Assembly (NCBI RefSeq): GCF_024586455.1
Contig: NC_065921.1
Span: 25,424,635-25,488,634, forward strand
Source: Bactrocera neohumeralis
Lineage: Eukaryota > Arthropoda > Insecta > Diptera > Tephritidae
Direction of reading: 5' to 3'
DNA length: 64,000 nucleotides
Shown here: in pieces, positions 49,222 to 59,767 of the stretch
Layout of the letters: every line of letters starts with the position of its first letter
How positions within the stretch are numbered: position 1 is the first letter of the stretch
Notes under the pieces: model-generated
Databases searched by the model: none
What the model saw: the letters and a program-made list of their open reading frames with translations, nothing else
What the model was told of the DNA's origin: nothing
Made by a program: the position numbers and the translations under genes

Positions 49222-49224
49222 TAA

Positions 49225-50490
49225 TCAATGTTTTAATTTATAAGAAAAATTGTCTGTTGAAGAAAATCGATGTTAATAAAAGGGACGGTAATTGGCGGTT
49301 GTTTTTTTTTCTTTAATTGAAAGTACAGACTCGGAACTTTCATTTTTTTATAGTAAGAGGGCTAAGCAAGGTAAAGCACATAAAGTTTTTTTCCATCAAA
49401 AAATGAAAAATTGATATTTTTTAGTATAATTTTTGAAAAATTATAAAAATTAGCTTACTTTGCCAATTTCAATAAATTTTTTTTTTTATAAACAAGTAGG
49501 TGCTATATTTTCACTAAAAAATAAAAGAAAAGCCATAGCTATAAACTTACACACAAAAAAAATTTTTATTTGGACAATAATTTTAATCTGATTTTATTGA
49601 ATAACTTTCCGTCGACTTCTGTTAGTTTTTTTAACTATAAAATTTCACTTTTTATAAAAAACCTTGTTGAATTTTTCTTATCCAAATATTTCTTTGCAAA
49701 ACAAAATCATTAAAGTTTTGAAATTGGAAAGTGAAAAAATCCTATTTTTTCCGCCGAAATGCCACTGTGTGGCGTCTGTCTATAAGAAGCACAAAGATCA
49801 AAAATTCCATTACCATGTTCTTTTGCGGCTGGTCGTCGAATTATCCCGGACTTGTGGTGTTATGTGATCATATGTGATGATATTTGTATCAGGTTCTTAG
49901 TGAAATACAATGAATATTTTTCTTAAGTCTTCATAGTAGTTATTATCTGTCTGAAGTAGGTATTTGCTTATAACTTACGACTTACTTTGCCAATGTCGTC
50001 ACCGTTAATAACCATTAGAGATATTTTGTGTGACAGTAATATCTTGTGCCTCAACCGCTCCCTTGCTCCTACAAACAAATCGGTAATTCGTTAATTTTGA
50101 GCTGTCAGTCTTTACTATCAGTTTTCAGAGGTTTTCCAAATTTTTTCTCCTTTCTTATACTTTTTGCAACGTAGAAATTTTATTTTTGCTGGGTATCTTC
50201 TTCGTCTTAGCGATAGAGACCAGGCTGTGGAAGGTGACTCTCAATGCCGTTCAGATATTTGATATTATCGACCTTAATGTATAATATAAATCTCTAGGTG
50301 TAGATACCGCTTTTGAATTCTATAGAGAGAGGAATCCATACAGTAATGAAATTCAAATACTTTTTTTACTTTTCTTCTCTATGAATATCTTTGATATCAG
50401 TCTATCACGAGCCGAATTGAATTGATAGCCGGCAAGTAGAAGTTTTATGCCACAAAAATAACAGCATTTTTAACAAGTTCTTTAAATTTT
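49225..50490. other. AT-rich intronic stretch
   Basis: No gene. Internal A/T runs at 49300-49660 resemble MITE filler, but no matching ends were found. Confidence 0.35.
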
Positions 50491-50499
50491 ATGAATTGT

Positions 50500-51035
50500 G
50501 GATTGTATGTAATGGTTGATATAATTTAATACGAACTAGTCCTTCAGTGTTTCAGATAACGGACAGAAATTGTATACGCTTATGTTTCTCACCAAGAAGC
50601 TGTTTATTTGTTGGAACAGCCAATATCAAACTAACATAGCCTATAGCTGTCATACAAACTATCCGATCAAACTCAAGTCCTTGTATGAAAACTTTTTTTT
50701 TGACAAGATATCTTAACGACTGTCGGTGCTAATTACATCCTCCAAGGCATTACAACAACCTCAAAAGAAATTTGTCATACCGGACTAATATAGCATACAG
50801 CTGCCATTTAAGCTGACCAGTAAAGCTCAAGCTCTTGTAAGTAAAACTTTTTGATTTGATAAGCTTTCTTTACAGTTTTATATTTAGGACATCGCTACAA
50901 TCTCCGAAGTAAAAGTCTTGATCAAACAACTATAGCATATAGCTGTCATACAAGCTGACCGATGAAAATTTATACTAAAACACACCTGTGCAGAGCATTA
51001 TAGTATTTTTGCATCCAAAGTTAACGGGTTTTCTT
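50500..51035 (-). repeat. Dispersed repeat of the GTTCAGGGTAT group, diverged
   Basis: gaactagtccttcagtgttt, caccaagaagctgtttattt, cagccaatatcaaactaaca and repeated agctgtcatacaaactatcc/agctgccatttaagctgacc blocks, in - orientation relative to 46990-47262. Confidence 0.55.
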
Positions 51036-51136
51036 GTTTATTGGTAGAAAAAGTTCTTAGAAAGAATTTTATAATAATTAAATAAATCACATCAGCCGTT
51101 GTAGTTGTGCTCCTCGTAATCTTAAAATTAAGGGGA

Positions 51137-51863
51137 GAGATACCTCTAGAATTTTCAAAAATTTAAGTTTTTTTCTAATCGATTTACTTGAACTAAAGCG
51201 TATTTTATAAACGATTTTATACTCAAGTGCGTCATAAAGCGCTTTTCCGAGAAAAATGGCAATTTGACAATAGTTTCACTATTTTGTTATTTTGATATCG
51301 AAAAACATGGGTAAAAATTGTTTTTAGAAAATCCAGGCCTACATCCCCAATTTTTCGAAAATCCTAAAACCCCTCCACTATGCACTTGATAAAAGCTTCT
51401 TGATTAAAAAAAAAATACTTTTTTACTTTCTGATAAGGAGTCTAGTTAGGAAGTTGACGGCCGCAAAAAATGCCAATCAACGGGATCGTTGATATTTCCT
51501 GCATTTTGTTTTTTTTTTTTTTACATAAAATAATTTTTATTTTGATCGGTTTTTATTCTCCCATAATCAAAGTGGAAAAAATTACTTTTTTTGACGGTAC
51601 TAGAGGACTTCTTAGATACATTTGTTAGGTAATGATCGAAGGAATAAAGTTTCTGATAAAAATTTCGATTTTTTAAGTCACCTTAAAATGTAAATTTTTG
51701 TGCAAAAAAGATTTTTTTTTTTGGGAAGTCGCCATTTTGTATATAATCTAAATTTTGACAATTTCTTCGATCATTACCTATATTTATCAATCCTAAAAGT
51801 TATCCTTTTAGTTTCTTTATTTCAGATAATTTGAATTAGAGATATCTTCCTCACCGCCAAACA
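51137..51863. mobile_element. Possible MITE, diverged ends
   Basis: Left attaaggggagagatacctc and right gaattagagatatcttcctc are partly complementary, with one TTAA on the left only. The inside is A/T-run rich with no reading frame, like the neighbouring TTAA-bounded element. Confidence 0.4.
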
Positions 51864-52061
51864 CCTTTTTGTGGAAGTCTTTCAGGAGATCTTCTACAAG
51901 AACGACGGAACCCTATATTTTTATTAATAAAATATGAATTCTTAGAATACGTTAAATTCGTTAAATGTTCATATATTTTATGTATGTATTCAATGCCTCT
52001 CCAGAAAAAATTAACAAAAAAACACATATTTTCGAACTTAAAAGTGGATATAACCACTTAA

Positions 52062-52781
52062 GGGGGAGCCTGCTTTAAAAGCTTCAAAAAACCGATTTTT
52101 TTTATTTCTTTGCTTTAATCTCTTTAAAAATAATCTAAGAATATGTCCCCAAAGTTATAGATGGGAATTCGAAATATTTTCGATGCTAGAAGGGAAATAG
52201 TGACCCAGCGTCTAGCAGATATATAAACGCTTGGGCAGAAGGCGAAAACTTTGATGGGCGATTTCTCGGTTTTTCATTTTTACGATTTTTCTTAATTGGC
52301 GGGCAGAATGAAAAAAAAACTAAACGTCGTATGAAATTGGGGTAAAGTTTATTATCTTTGGCATTAAATTATCTTCTATTTAAACTAAAAAAAATAAGAA
52401 AAGTCAAGTTTGAACATATTTTTAAACAACATGAAGTCAAATTTTTTTAGTCAAAAACCGCTTTTGTAAAATTTGAAAACTTTTTTATAGAATTTTTTTA
52501 GTTTAAATAGAAGATAAATTACTAAAAAATATGAATCTCTTTGAATTTTTTGTTTCTGACAGAAATTGCTGTCCAACAAATGTACATGCGAGATTCATGG
52601 GGCAATTGCTTCCCAAAGGCAGAATATCAAAGATTTCGTATCCAAAAAATTTATGAATGATGTTTAAACATATAGTATAACTATAAACCCTGGAAATTTC
52701 GCTTTAATCAATTATTTCTTTCCCTGCCAAAAAACTCCTCAAAAAAATCGAATTTTTTAAGCCACTAAAGCAGGCTCCCTC
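52062..52781. mobile_element. TTAA-bounded MITE-like element 2
   Basis: TTAA at 52058-52061 and at 52782-52785. The ends gggggagcctgctttaaaag and (complement) gagggagcctgctttagtgg pair over about 40 bp. Inside is a second inverted pair (ttatcttctatttaaactaa at 52369-52388 against its complement at 52499-52518) that could form a hairpin. No transposase. Confidence 0.75.
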
Positions 52782-52785
52782 TTAA

Positions 52786-53430
52786 GGCAGATAAATTGTT
52801 ATTTTGTTATTGTTGTCTTCTTTTGCTTTGCTTTGAATTGTTTCTCGGCTAGCATTCGCTCATACCTATGGCACAATTTCATTGCAATTAATTGAACGCA
52901 CACACTCGCACCTTGCACCCGCCTTTAAGATATGTATGTACGTGTGTGTGTGTCTGTGCGTATAAATAAACTACTTGAATTGTAGACAGCAATCAATGCC
53001 TTTGTGGCATTTAAAATCACAGAATCACAGAATGTTAGCATAACCCGCGTAATTGTTATTAATTGCAAAGTTTTCAAGATCTCAGCCAGCCACGCAAATG
53101 CAATAAAATGCCTTCAAACAAAGTTGCCAGCGCACTGCTAATGAATAGAGAAGCTGCTGTTCAACAAAGGTAATATATGTTAGCGCTCTGGCATTTGTGT
53201 GCAACGAAGAAACTAATGCATTCTCAACACTCTTTGGAATATTAAAATAATTATTTTTCATATAAAATCAATTGCTGATAACGCTGTGTGCAGTTTTGTG
53301 TGTGTGTGTGTGTGACTGTACGAGGAAGCTAATTATCAAGAGTAATTGGAATGAATACTAATTATTCTAGTGCTTTTGTTCAAATTTACTTCTAATTGTT
53401 GGGAATTATGAGAAGTTCAACGCTGTCTTG
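52786..53430. other. Intronic stretch, nothing recognised
   Basis: Ordinary AT-rich sequence with GT microsatellites at 52938-52958 and 53298-53314. Confidence 0.4.
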
Positions 53431-53439
53431 AAAATGTTA

Positions 53440-53449
53440 CTCATACGCC
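53440..53449 (+). repeat. CTCATACGCC motif (first of three in the intron end)
   Basis: The 10-mer is preceded by aaaatgtta. Other exact copies lie at 11795, 12842, 21451, 54252 and 54743, all on +. Confidence 0.75.
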
Positions 53450-53459
53450 GTGTTCACAT

Positions 53460-53870
53460 GCCAGCTTTTATACCTTCACTAGTCCATTAGTTCTGGAGAT
53501 ATCGATCTGAAATTTTGCGCACATCTTTTTCTCTCCAAGCAACTTTTCATTTGTCGAAGCCGTTGATATCGGACTAATATAGCATATAGCTGTCATACAA
53601 ACTGAACGACTAAAATTGTATCCTAATGGGGAAAACTCTATTATTTGACGAGATTTGTTCTAGAAACTTAGCATGGATTATTACCTAAGACAACAACGTA
53701 ATCTCCGAAGAAATTGTTCAGATCGGATTACTATAGCATACAGCTGCCATACAAACTGAACGATGAAAATCAAGTTTTTGCATTGAAAGTGGTTTATTTC
53801 TGAAAGCTATTCTACTTTCGTTTTAAATCGACTTTCCGTACAGTTTTTATCTGAAAAGAAACTTAGTGGC
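53460..53870 (-). repeat. Dispersed repeat of the GTTCAGGGTAT group, diverged
   Basis: ccagcttttataccttcact, tagttctggagatatcgatc, ctccaagcaacttttcattt and the atatagctgtcatacaaact block occur in the same order as at 50500-51035. Confidence 0.6.
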
Positions 53871-54251
53871 AATATTTCGGACAATAGATCCGCTAAATAC
53901 TTAACCGTTTGGCCACATATTCAGGAGAAAGAGACGAAATGCTCATTTTGTAAAGAGTCAAAGCTTTTAAATTGTTCTAAATTGTATTCCTCGTATAATT
54001 TTGCAGTATTACATACAAGTATACTTATTCCAGCGAAGTATTTGTATGTAATACTGCACACTTTTACACTGTTTGACGCGAAAAACTCTCAAATTCACCA
54101 AATATACTAACACAAGAATTTAATCTGAGATATTCGATAATTACAGACTTCCTACAATATAGATGCTGGTTTTTATGCCCATTTTTAAATATGCCATTGA
54201 AAATAATCGAGTAACTGTTTCAAGATACATTTTCGGATTTATCAAAGGTTA

Positions 54252-54261
54252 CTCATACGCC
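54252..54261 (+). repeat. CTCATACGCC motif
   Basis: Context ggttactcatacgccatgta. Confidence 0.75.
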
Positions 54262-54742
54262 ATGTATGCATTACATATTTGCATATTGGCTTTTTTCCAG
54301 CATCTTTAAACAAATTTTGTCTGAAATTATGCTTAGTGAAAATTGTGCGCCCAGTAATTTTAGAAATATTTAAGCCATAGTAACATCTTAAAACAATGAA
54401 ATAACTAATTGTTAAAATAACTGAAAGTAAACTAAAGAATTAAAATATTTTCACAAATTATTCTCCATGTTATTTCAATAAATTCCGCATATGTACCTGC
54501 AAATTTTTTAAGCAAAATATATATTGTAAGCCGTTTGTGTAAGTATTCATTAAACAAAATATTTTTAATAAAGAAAAAATAAAAAAATGCACATACATTT
54601 GGGCTGTGCTTAAAAAATTTTAATTCTTTCAATTTCAATATGTATTTGGTTTTACTTTCATATATCCGAATTACAAGCATATATCCTAAAACAATATCCC
54701 TGAAACCGTTTCAATTTCGAGATTCACTGGTACTAAATGTCA

Positions 54743-54752
54743 CTCATACGCC
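54743..54752 (+). repeat. CTCATACGCC motif
   Basis: Context aaatgtcactcatacgccgt. It lies 287 bases before the second coding exon. Confidence 0.75.
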
Positions 54753-55029
54753 GTGTTTCCATTGAACATATATTTTTTATTTTTATTCTACCAATTTTTT
54801 TAAACAATGCTTCTCCGAAAAAACCTTCTTGAACGAACAAGAGGTAAAGAACTATTCCAAAAAATTTTTTATCTTCAAATTTTGTTGTATTAATTCGACT
54901 TAAGATATTTTTTTAGTAAAGATTAAGCGATATATTTTGCAGGCTTAACTGTTTTTAGAAATATTATTATCAAACTTTTCGTTTATATGTGCAAACTAAA
55001 GCAGATGTATTATCTTCTTGCATTGGCAG

Positions 55030-55197
55030 GTTGACATTTTAGACACTTCTGGTGATATGCAATTTCCCGCCATGCGCCGCCTGTCCATTGCCACCGCCCA
55101 CGCTTTCATGCTGGTCTATGCGTCAACGTCTGCGTCAAGTTTTCAATGTGTCAAACAGTGTTTTGAGGAGATACGTGAGCAGCGCGCCGACTATCAG
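55030..55197 (+). CDS. Ras-superfamily GTPase, second coding exon
   Basis: Codons 56-111 of the gene begun at 45324. Acceptor CAG at 55027-55029, donor CAG|GTGAGT after 55197, phase 0 at both ends. Residues 57-63 read DILDTSG, the switch II motif. Where Ras has Gln61, the catalytic glutamine, this protein has Asp64, and FPAMRRLSI follows as in Di-Ras and Rhes. Members lacking Gln61 hydrolyse GTP slowly, so this one probably stays GTP-bound for long periods. The expected NKxD and SAK motifs would be in further exons. None was found between 55198 and 64000, so the gene either continues past the window or has an exon I missed. Confidence 0.92.
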
Positions 55198-55639
55198 GTG
55201 AGTTTTGCCGTTTGCATATTGCTTTCAAAAACAATTGTTGAACAAGATTTGAGGGCTATAGAAATTGGATTTATTAGGGTATGTGGCTATAAGGTTGATA
55301 GGTAGTCATTTTCTGTGAGTTACGTCTTCTCGCGGTGGTCAGCTCATAACAGATGAAGGATTCATCTAAAAGTAAATGTCATCGAATAGTGGAGGAGTAT
55401 AGATCGTGTTTAATTGCAATTGATTAATATTTCTGCATGAAAAAATTACCCTATATAGTCAAAAGTGTGCTCAATAATGTACAAAAATTCCATGCAAACC
55501 TTACCCCCCTTAATGCTAGTATAGTATGGTCTATTTGCAATACAGAATTTTATTTTATTGATTTATATGAAATTCCCTCATTAACTTTCATTACGACATC
55601 TCACTAGTTGACCAATAAACCTAAGTATATGGTTAGGTT

Positions 55640-56500
55640 AAGTTAAGAGGTTTATCTTAACAGGAATCTCCGATGGACAGCTTAGAACGCTGATCCGTTG
55701 TGATACCTACATTAGAACACCTATATTATAAATCCTAAGACCCTCACAAAGCGACAAAAAGCTTTGACCATAGCACAATCTTTTTGAGATGATTAACGTC
55801 AGTTTCGTCTATGCCCCCTGGTTTGTCGAAGGTAAAACTGCCGAAATGTATCACCTCAGTCGTGCAAAGACGGCATAATGAAGGAGAAAGTTCCTGGCTG
55901 TTTCCACTTCATTCTCCTCTATACAACTTAGGCAAATTGCGTTCGACAAGACTTTTAGCTTGAATGCTTATTGAACAATGTCCAGTAAAAAACTCATACG
56001 ATTGCTAGATAAACTTTGCTAAGGAAAAGTAGTTCAGAATATCTCCTACTTTCCTTACCAGGCCAAAAGACACTTGCAGTCGTACCACAGCGGATGGTCA
56101 ACCATCGTCTCCTATCCGCACGCGAGAACCATTTGTCCAGTACTAGAACACAAGTTGTCCCTCCGGCAACCTCATCGACTTCGCAGTTCAACGCCGCTAT
56201 GGCCCGGCAACCAAAGTCCGACGATGACTGGCTTAAAGCTATTTCTAGAGAGGACAGATATTCCACTAACTTTTAGAGCTCACGGCTCAAAGCTGAACTC
56301 CGGAACAGTACTTCTACTGCTACTTTATTAGACCTTAGGTCGCAGTGCAATCCTCCTTTATTTATCTTGTTTTACTTTATTAGCAGGCATCATCATCTTT
56401 TCTTTATGGTTCCTCTACAGCATATAAAGCAACCCATCTTTACTCTCTTCTCAATATTTGGCCTCCATGAAAGCTTCCTATCAACGATAAGCCTAGATAT
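55640..56500 (-). pseudogene. LINE-B 3' half, decayed
   Basis: - strand: the region 56340-56480 matches the VKYLGV..SWRPNIEKRVK segment of LINE-B. Frame 55994-56266 carries RNase H-C-terminal-like sequence (TTASVFWPGKESRRYSELLF), and 55930-55990 reads a TGHCSI block. Then an EWKQPGTFSFIM-type zinc-knuckle equivalent leads to the 3' end block (aacggatcagcgttctaagc) near 55680-55700, also seen at 23780-23825. Confidence 0.65.
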
Positions 56501-56642
56501 AAGTCCGATAGCCGACAAGTGTACAGTTTCTTGAGGAGAAAAGGACTTATACAGACAGACAGACAAACATGACTAAATTGACTCAGGGTCTCAAACATTT
56601 CCTTCTGGGCGTTTCAAACTCAATATACCCTGTTCAGGGTAT
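56500..56642 (+). repeat. Dispersed repeat ending ATACCCTGTTCAGGGTAT
   Basis: gatagccgacaagtgtacag, gacagacagacaaacatgac and taaattgactcagggtctca run to the palindromic end at 56625-56642. The same end as 47245-47262. Confidence 0.75.
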
Positions 56643-56644
56643 AA

Positions 56645-57760
56645 AAATCAACTTTCTTTTCACACCATGAACTCGCTCTAAATTCAACCCTTATGTATGC
56701 ATGTACGTAGTTCATTTACGTTTGTATATATTTACATTTTCACTGAACATGTGTCTTTGTTGGTGCGCTTGCCACAATTCCGCAACAAAAAGTAAGTAAA
56801 AATTGCTAAGGGGAAAATAGTTAAGGGGAAACTGTCAATAAATGTGTGTGGCAGGGGAATTGCATTCACCGTTAACCAGACGTTCACACAAACATATTTT
56901 TGTTGTGGAAAAGTCATTAAATTTGCAATTTTAAACCAGTCAACGGACACGGAAGGAAAGTTATTACGAATTATTTTCGATTTACAAACGCATCTTTTTA
57001 CACACACTTTTACACCCCGAAGTGTGTCAAAAATTGTGCTTATGTGTACAATATGTTTTGTATGTAATGTAATGTTATTGCTTTTCATGCATTCGTATAT
57101 TTGTTCGGTTGTTCGTGACAGCCAGTTTGACGTGCAAATAAGTCGACTTGCCATGACATTCGTTGATAAGCAAAACAATCTGTTAACTACATTGGAAACT
57201 AATGTGACATAGGCAGAGCAGAAAATACAACGCGAAATGATCAAATAAAAAAAAACAAAAACAAAACAGATAAATTTTTCCCAGTGAGGAATGTATTTTT
57301 GAAAAGACAGGTGACGACAGACAGTTGGCAGTTGACGACTGCATAAACAATTAATCTTTGAAATTATCCATGTATGACTTTTCTTCGATTTTATAATTCT
57401 ATAATTCACAGTCAAATAAATGAAAGATTCTCTAAATAGTTTAGCCTTTCCTGCAAAAGCAGTTTTTTTAATTCCGAAATAAGTGAAGCTTTCAAGGGTT
57501 AAATGCTTTTAAATTGTGTTCTGCCTAAAGAGTTGATCAATAACATAAATATGAGTTGTGCATTTGTTAAGAGGTGGTCTGACCGTGATCAATAAACTGA
57601 AATCATAGACAACAAGCCAAGAAGAGAGTCGAATTATGTGGTATCTAAAACCGAGAACAAATCCTTTGTAGTTCTTTTTCAGAGGAAAGCACTGCTCAGT
57701 CTAAGACAATCTAAAAAAATGTTACTGAAAAGGGAATTAAGTATATCTCTAAATACAAAC
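56645..57760. other. Stretch with open frames on both strands, no gene assigned
   Basis: A - strand frame is open for 227 codons (56732-57415) but begins at a non-ATG codon and has its first ATG only after 87 residues. The + strand is open for 122 codons in the same place (56844-57212, also not ATG-started). Dual openness with no family likeness suggests chance or untranslated sequence. Confidence 0.3.
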
Positions 57761-57764
57761 TGGT

Positions 57765-57860
57765 CAAACTGTTTCTGGCCACTCCCAAGTGAATGGCGAT
57801 CAGAGAACTTTCCTCACTTGCGTGAACTTCTGCACATGACTCCATCCTCCCTCAATATAT
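57765..57860 (-). mobile_element. LINE-A 5' block fragment
   Basis: ctggccactcccaagtgaat, cagagaactttcctcacttg and cgtgaacttctgcacatgac match the 5' block at 5280-5345 and 25300-25370 on the same strand. Confidence 0.65.
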
Positions 57861-57914
57861 GAGTTATCTCAATGAAAATGAGAGATCAATTTGTAAATGG
57901 CTTATAAGCTTCTT

Positions 57915-58523
57915 AGTGGGCTACATCGGTTAACAGAATGCAAAAAAAAAAATTTTTTTTTGTTGTCTTATTAAATTCTACAACGTCTGCAGAATATTGT
58001 CCTAGATTTTCGAGTTGATCCCAGTAATAGTTCCGGATATAGAGCCTTGAGAACTTGTGCGCTTGAGGCTAGCTAAGCTAAGTGCGACGTCTTTAAACCG
58101 GTTTTTTCGAAACTGTGTTTTTGAAGTCGGTTGGCAAGATTTCACGAGAACTTCATGAAATTTTACACAAGTCTTTGAGATACAATTCTTAAAGACTTGG
58201 GCGAAGGACTTTTTTTCGATAACAACTATTTGAAAAAATAAAATAATTTTGCGAAATTTTCATTTTTTTGTAAAAATGTTACCCAAAAATTCGATTTTCA
58301 AATTTAAGGTTTTAACTAAAACACGTGTTTTTCGCTTTAGATGATCCTGTAAGGAGTTATTCTGCCAATGCGGGCAGGGAGTTTAAAATATATATATTTT
58401 TTTAATATCAGAATTTCTGTGCTAATAGTGTATGTTTTTAAAAGTAAAAAATTTTTATATGAGAAAAAATGTTTGAAAAAATGCTGTTTTTTACCCGAGG
58501 AAATCCATGTAACCCTTTTACGT
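57915..58523. mobile_element. Possible MITE without clear TTAA
   Basis: agtgggctacatcggtt near the left and (complement) aaagggttacatggatt at the right are diverged inverted ends. The middle is A/T-run rich with a ccggttttttcgaaactgtg block. No reading frame. Similar in style to the TTAA-bounded elements. Confidence 0.45.
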
Positions 58524-59355
58524 CAGAAGTAGACACAAAGATTCGCCATTGCCCGACAGAGGTCGATCGCATTTAAAAAAAGCCGTTTTTGATTTGTATT
58601 CCTAATATACATGTTTCAGTTAGATTATGCTTCTTAATGGTTGCTTCCTATAAGCAAAGGCTTATCTTGCACTGCAAGACATCAGAAATTAATTATTCTT
58701 AAAATATTTCCATACAGATGTCACAATGTCCCCAACAATTAATACAGTGTCTACAGCGTTAAATGTTTTTTTTTTTTGCTTTCTATTTATGGTGTGTGTC
58801 TACGCTAATAAATTTCTTTGAGAGGTTAGTGGCTTCGATAAGCCTGATGTGCTTGGTCACCTTAATGAGATATGAAGTAACGAAATGTAGTCAAGCATCG
58901 AGCTCCTCCTTTATTGTAGGCATCAGAAATTTTATTTTACCTGCTAACGTTGTTTAAATGAAATGAGAAAGGGTGTCGTACTAATAATAATTTATATTTG
59001 TGCCTAAAATGGATAAATCAAATGAAAAACTTGGAAATTTATAAATAATATCTGAATTTTCAAACGTTCGCCTGTGTTTGCTCCATATCATTGAAAATTG
59101 TATGTGAGGTGGAGTTCTTAAACCCCAGAGAGCATTTAATTATTATGTGGCATTTTGTAAGTATGCAGTATTGGCAAAAATAGGTAAAATCAGATCAATA
59201 CTGCCCTCAACTTCCATATAATGCATATAATGATTTTTGTTATTCGAACAAACCATATGAAGAATATGTCGTTCATTGCCGATGCATACATATATTTAAA
59301 AAGCTGCCTGAAAATACGTTCTCAAGTATATCTGAGCAATACCTAAATTAATCAG
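58524..59355. other. AT-rich stretch before the inverted gene pair
   Basis: No gene. A short + frame at 58763-58957 is featureless. Confidence 0.4.
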
Positions 59356-59559
59356 GTCGACCCTTTCTCTGCATTTACATACAAAATATAAATGAAAGAA
59401 GTACACTTTCTGAATAAATAAATATAAATATTCATAAAATGCCTCAAAATGAAAAGGAATAATGCATTAATTACCAGCGAACTCTTATGAAAAATAAGAA
59501 AATGAAGGGTGTTGTCCGAGTAAGTGTAATTTGAAAGGCTTCGTTTATGAACTTACCCG

Positions 59560-59566
59560 CAGGTAA
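59560..59566 (+). promoter_or_regulatory. CAGGTAA heptamer upstream of gene A
   Basis: Exact CAGGTAA in cccgCAGGTAAatga, 130 bases before the TATA box. The same site occurs before gene B (63557-63563 on -). Confidence 0.6.
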
Positions 59567-59644
59567 ATGAAATGTGTGAGGATTTGTGTAAAAAGTCCCT
59601 GTCAAAGTTACGCCCTCAATAATTGAAACTAACATTAAGCCTTT

Positions 59645-59651
59645 CTACCTG
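59645..59651 (-). promoter_or_regulatory. CAGGTAG heptamer upstream of gene A
   Basis: Exact CTACCTG on + (CAGGTAG on -), 39 bases before the TATA box. Conserved at the equivalent place before gene B (63460-63466). Confidence 0.65.
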
Positions 59652-59689
59652 CACCCTGGATGCACAAAAGATATCCTCGGTGCTCGGAC

Positions 59690-59697
59690 TATAAAAA
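59690..59697 (+). promoter_or_regulatory. TATA box of gene A
   Basis: TATAAAAA. An initiator-like TCACT lies 34 bases downstream (A at 59724), the same distance as in gene B. It lies after an upstream in-frame ATG at 59660, so that ATG should not be in the transcript. Confidence 0.7.
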
Positions 59698-59767
59698 CGT
59701 GAACATCACGTCGAACAACTATCACTATTCGTTAATCACTGCCATTGAAGAGTCTACAACGCCTAAA

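Larger units (their letters stand above)
45489..55029 (+). other. First coding intron of the Ras-like gene (9541 bp)
   Basis: GT donor at 45489-45490 and AG acceptor at 55028-55029, phase 0 on both sides. Filled with repeats: a deleted mariner, dispersed repeats, a TTAA-bounded MITE and three CTCATACGCC motifs near its 3' end. No other exon of this gene is seen inside. Confidence 0.85.
59360..59689 (+). promoter_or_regulatory. Upstream region of gene A, shared with gene B
   Basis: Aligns by eye with 63825-63413 on - through acaaaatataaa, gaataaataaatataaatat, aagggtgttgtccgag, tcgtttatgaac, cccgcaggtaaatga, gtccctgycaaagttacgcc and ctcaataatYgaaact. That is about 0.3-0.4 kb of matching 5' flank with small gaps. 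Contains two TAGteam-type heptamers. Confidence 0.75.

Noticed and set aside
56732..57415. 227-codon open frame on - and 122-codon frame on +
   Set aside because: Neither begins with ATG, the strands are open over the same bases, the products are Cys/Phe-rich without family likeness, and there is no promoter or splice signal. Probably chance.
59660..59767. 36-codon upstream extension of gene A
   Set aside because: It lies partly upstream of the TATA box at 59690 and gene B has no equivalent, so translation is taken to start at 59768.
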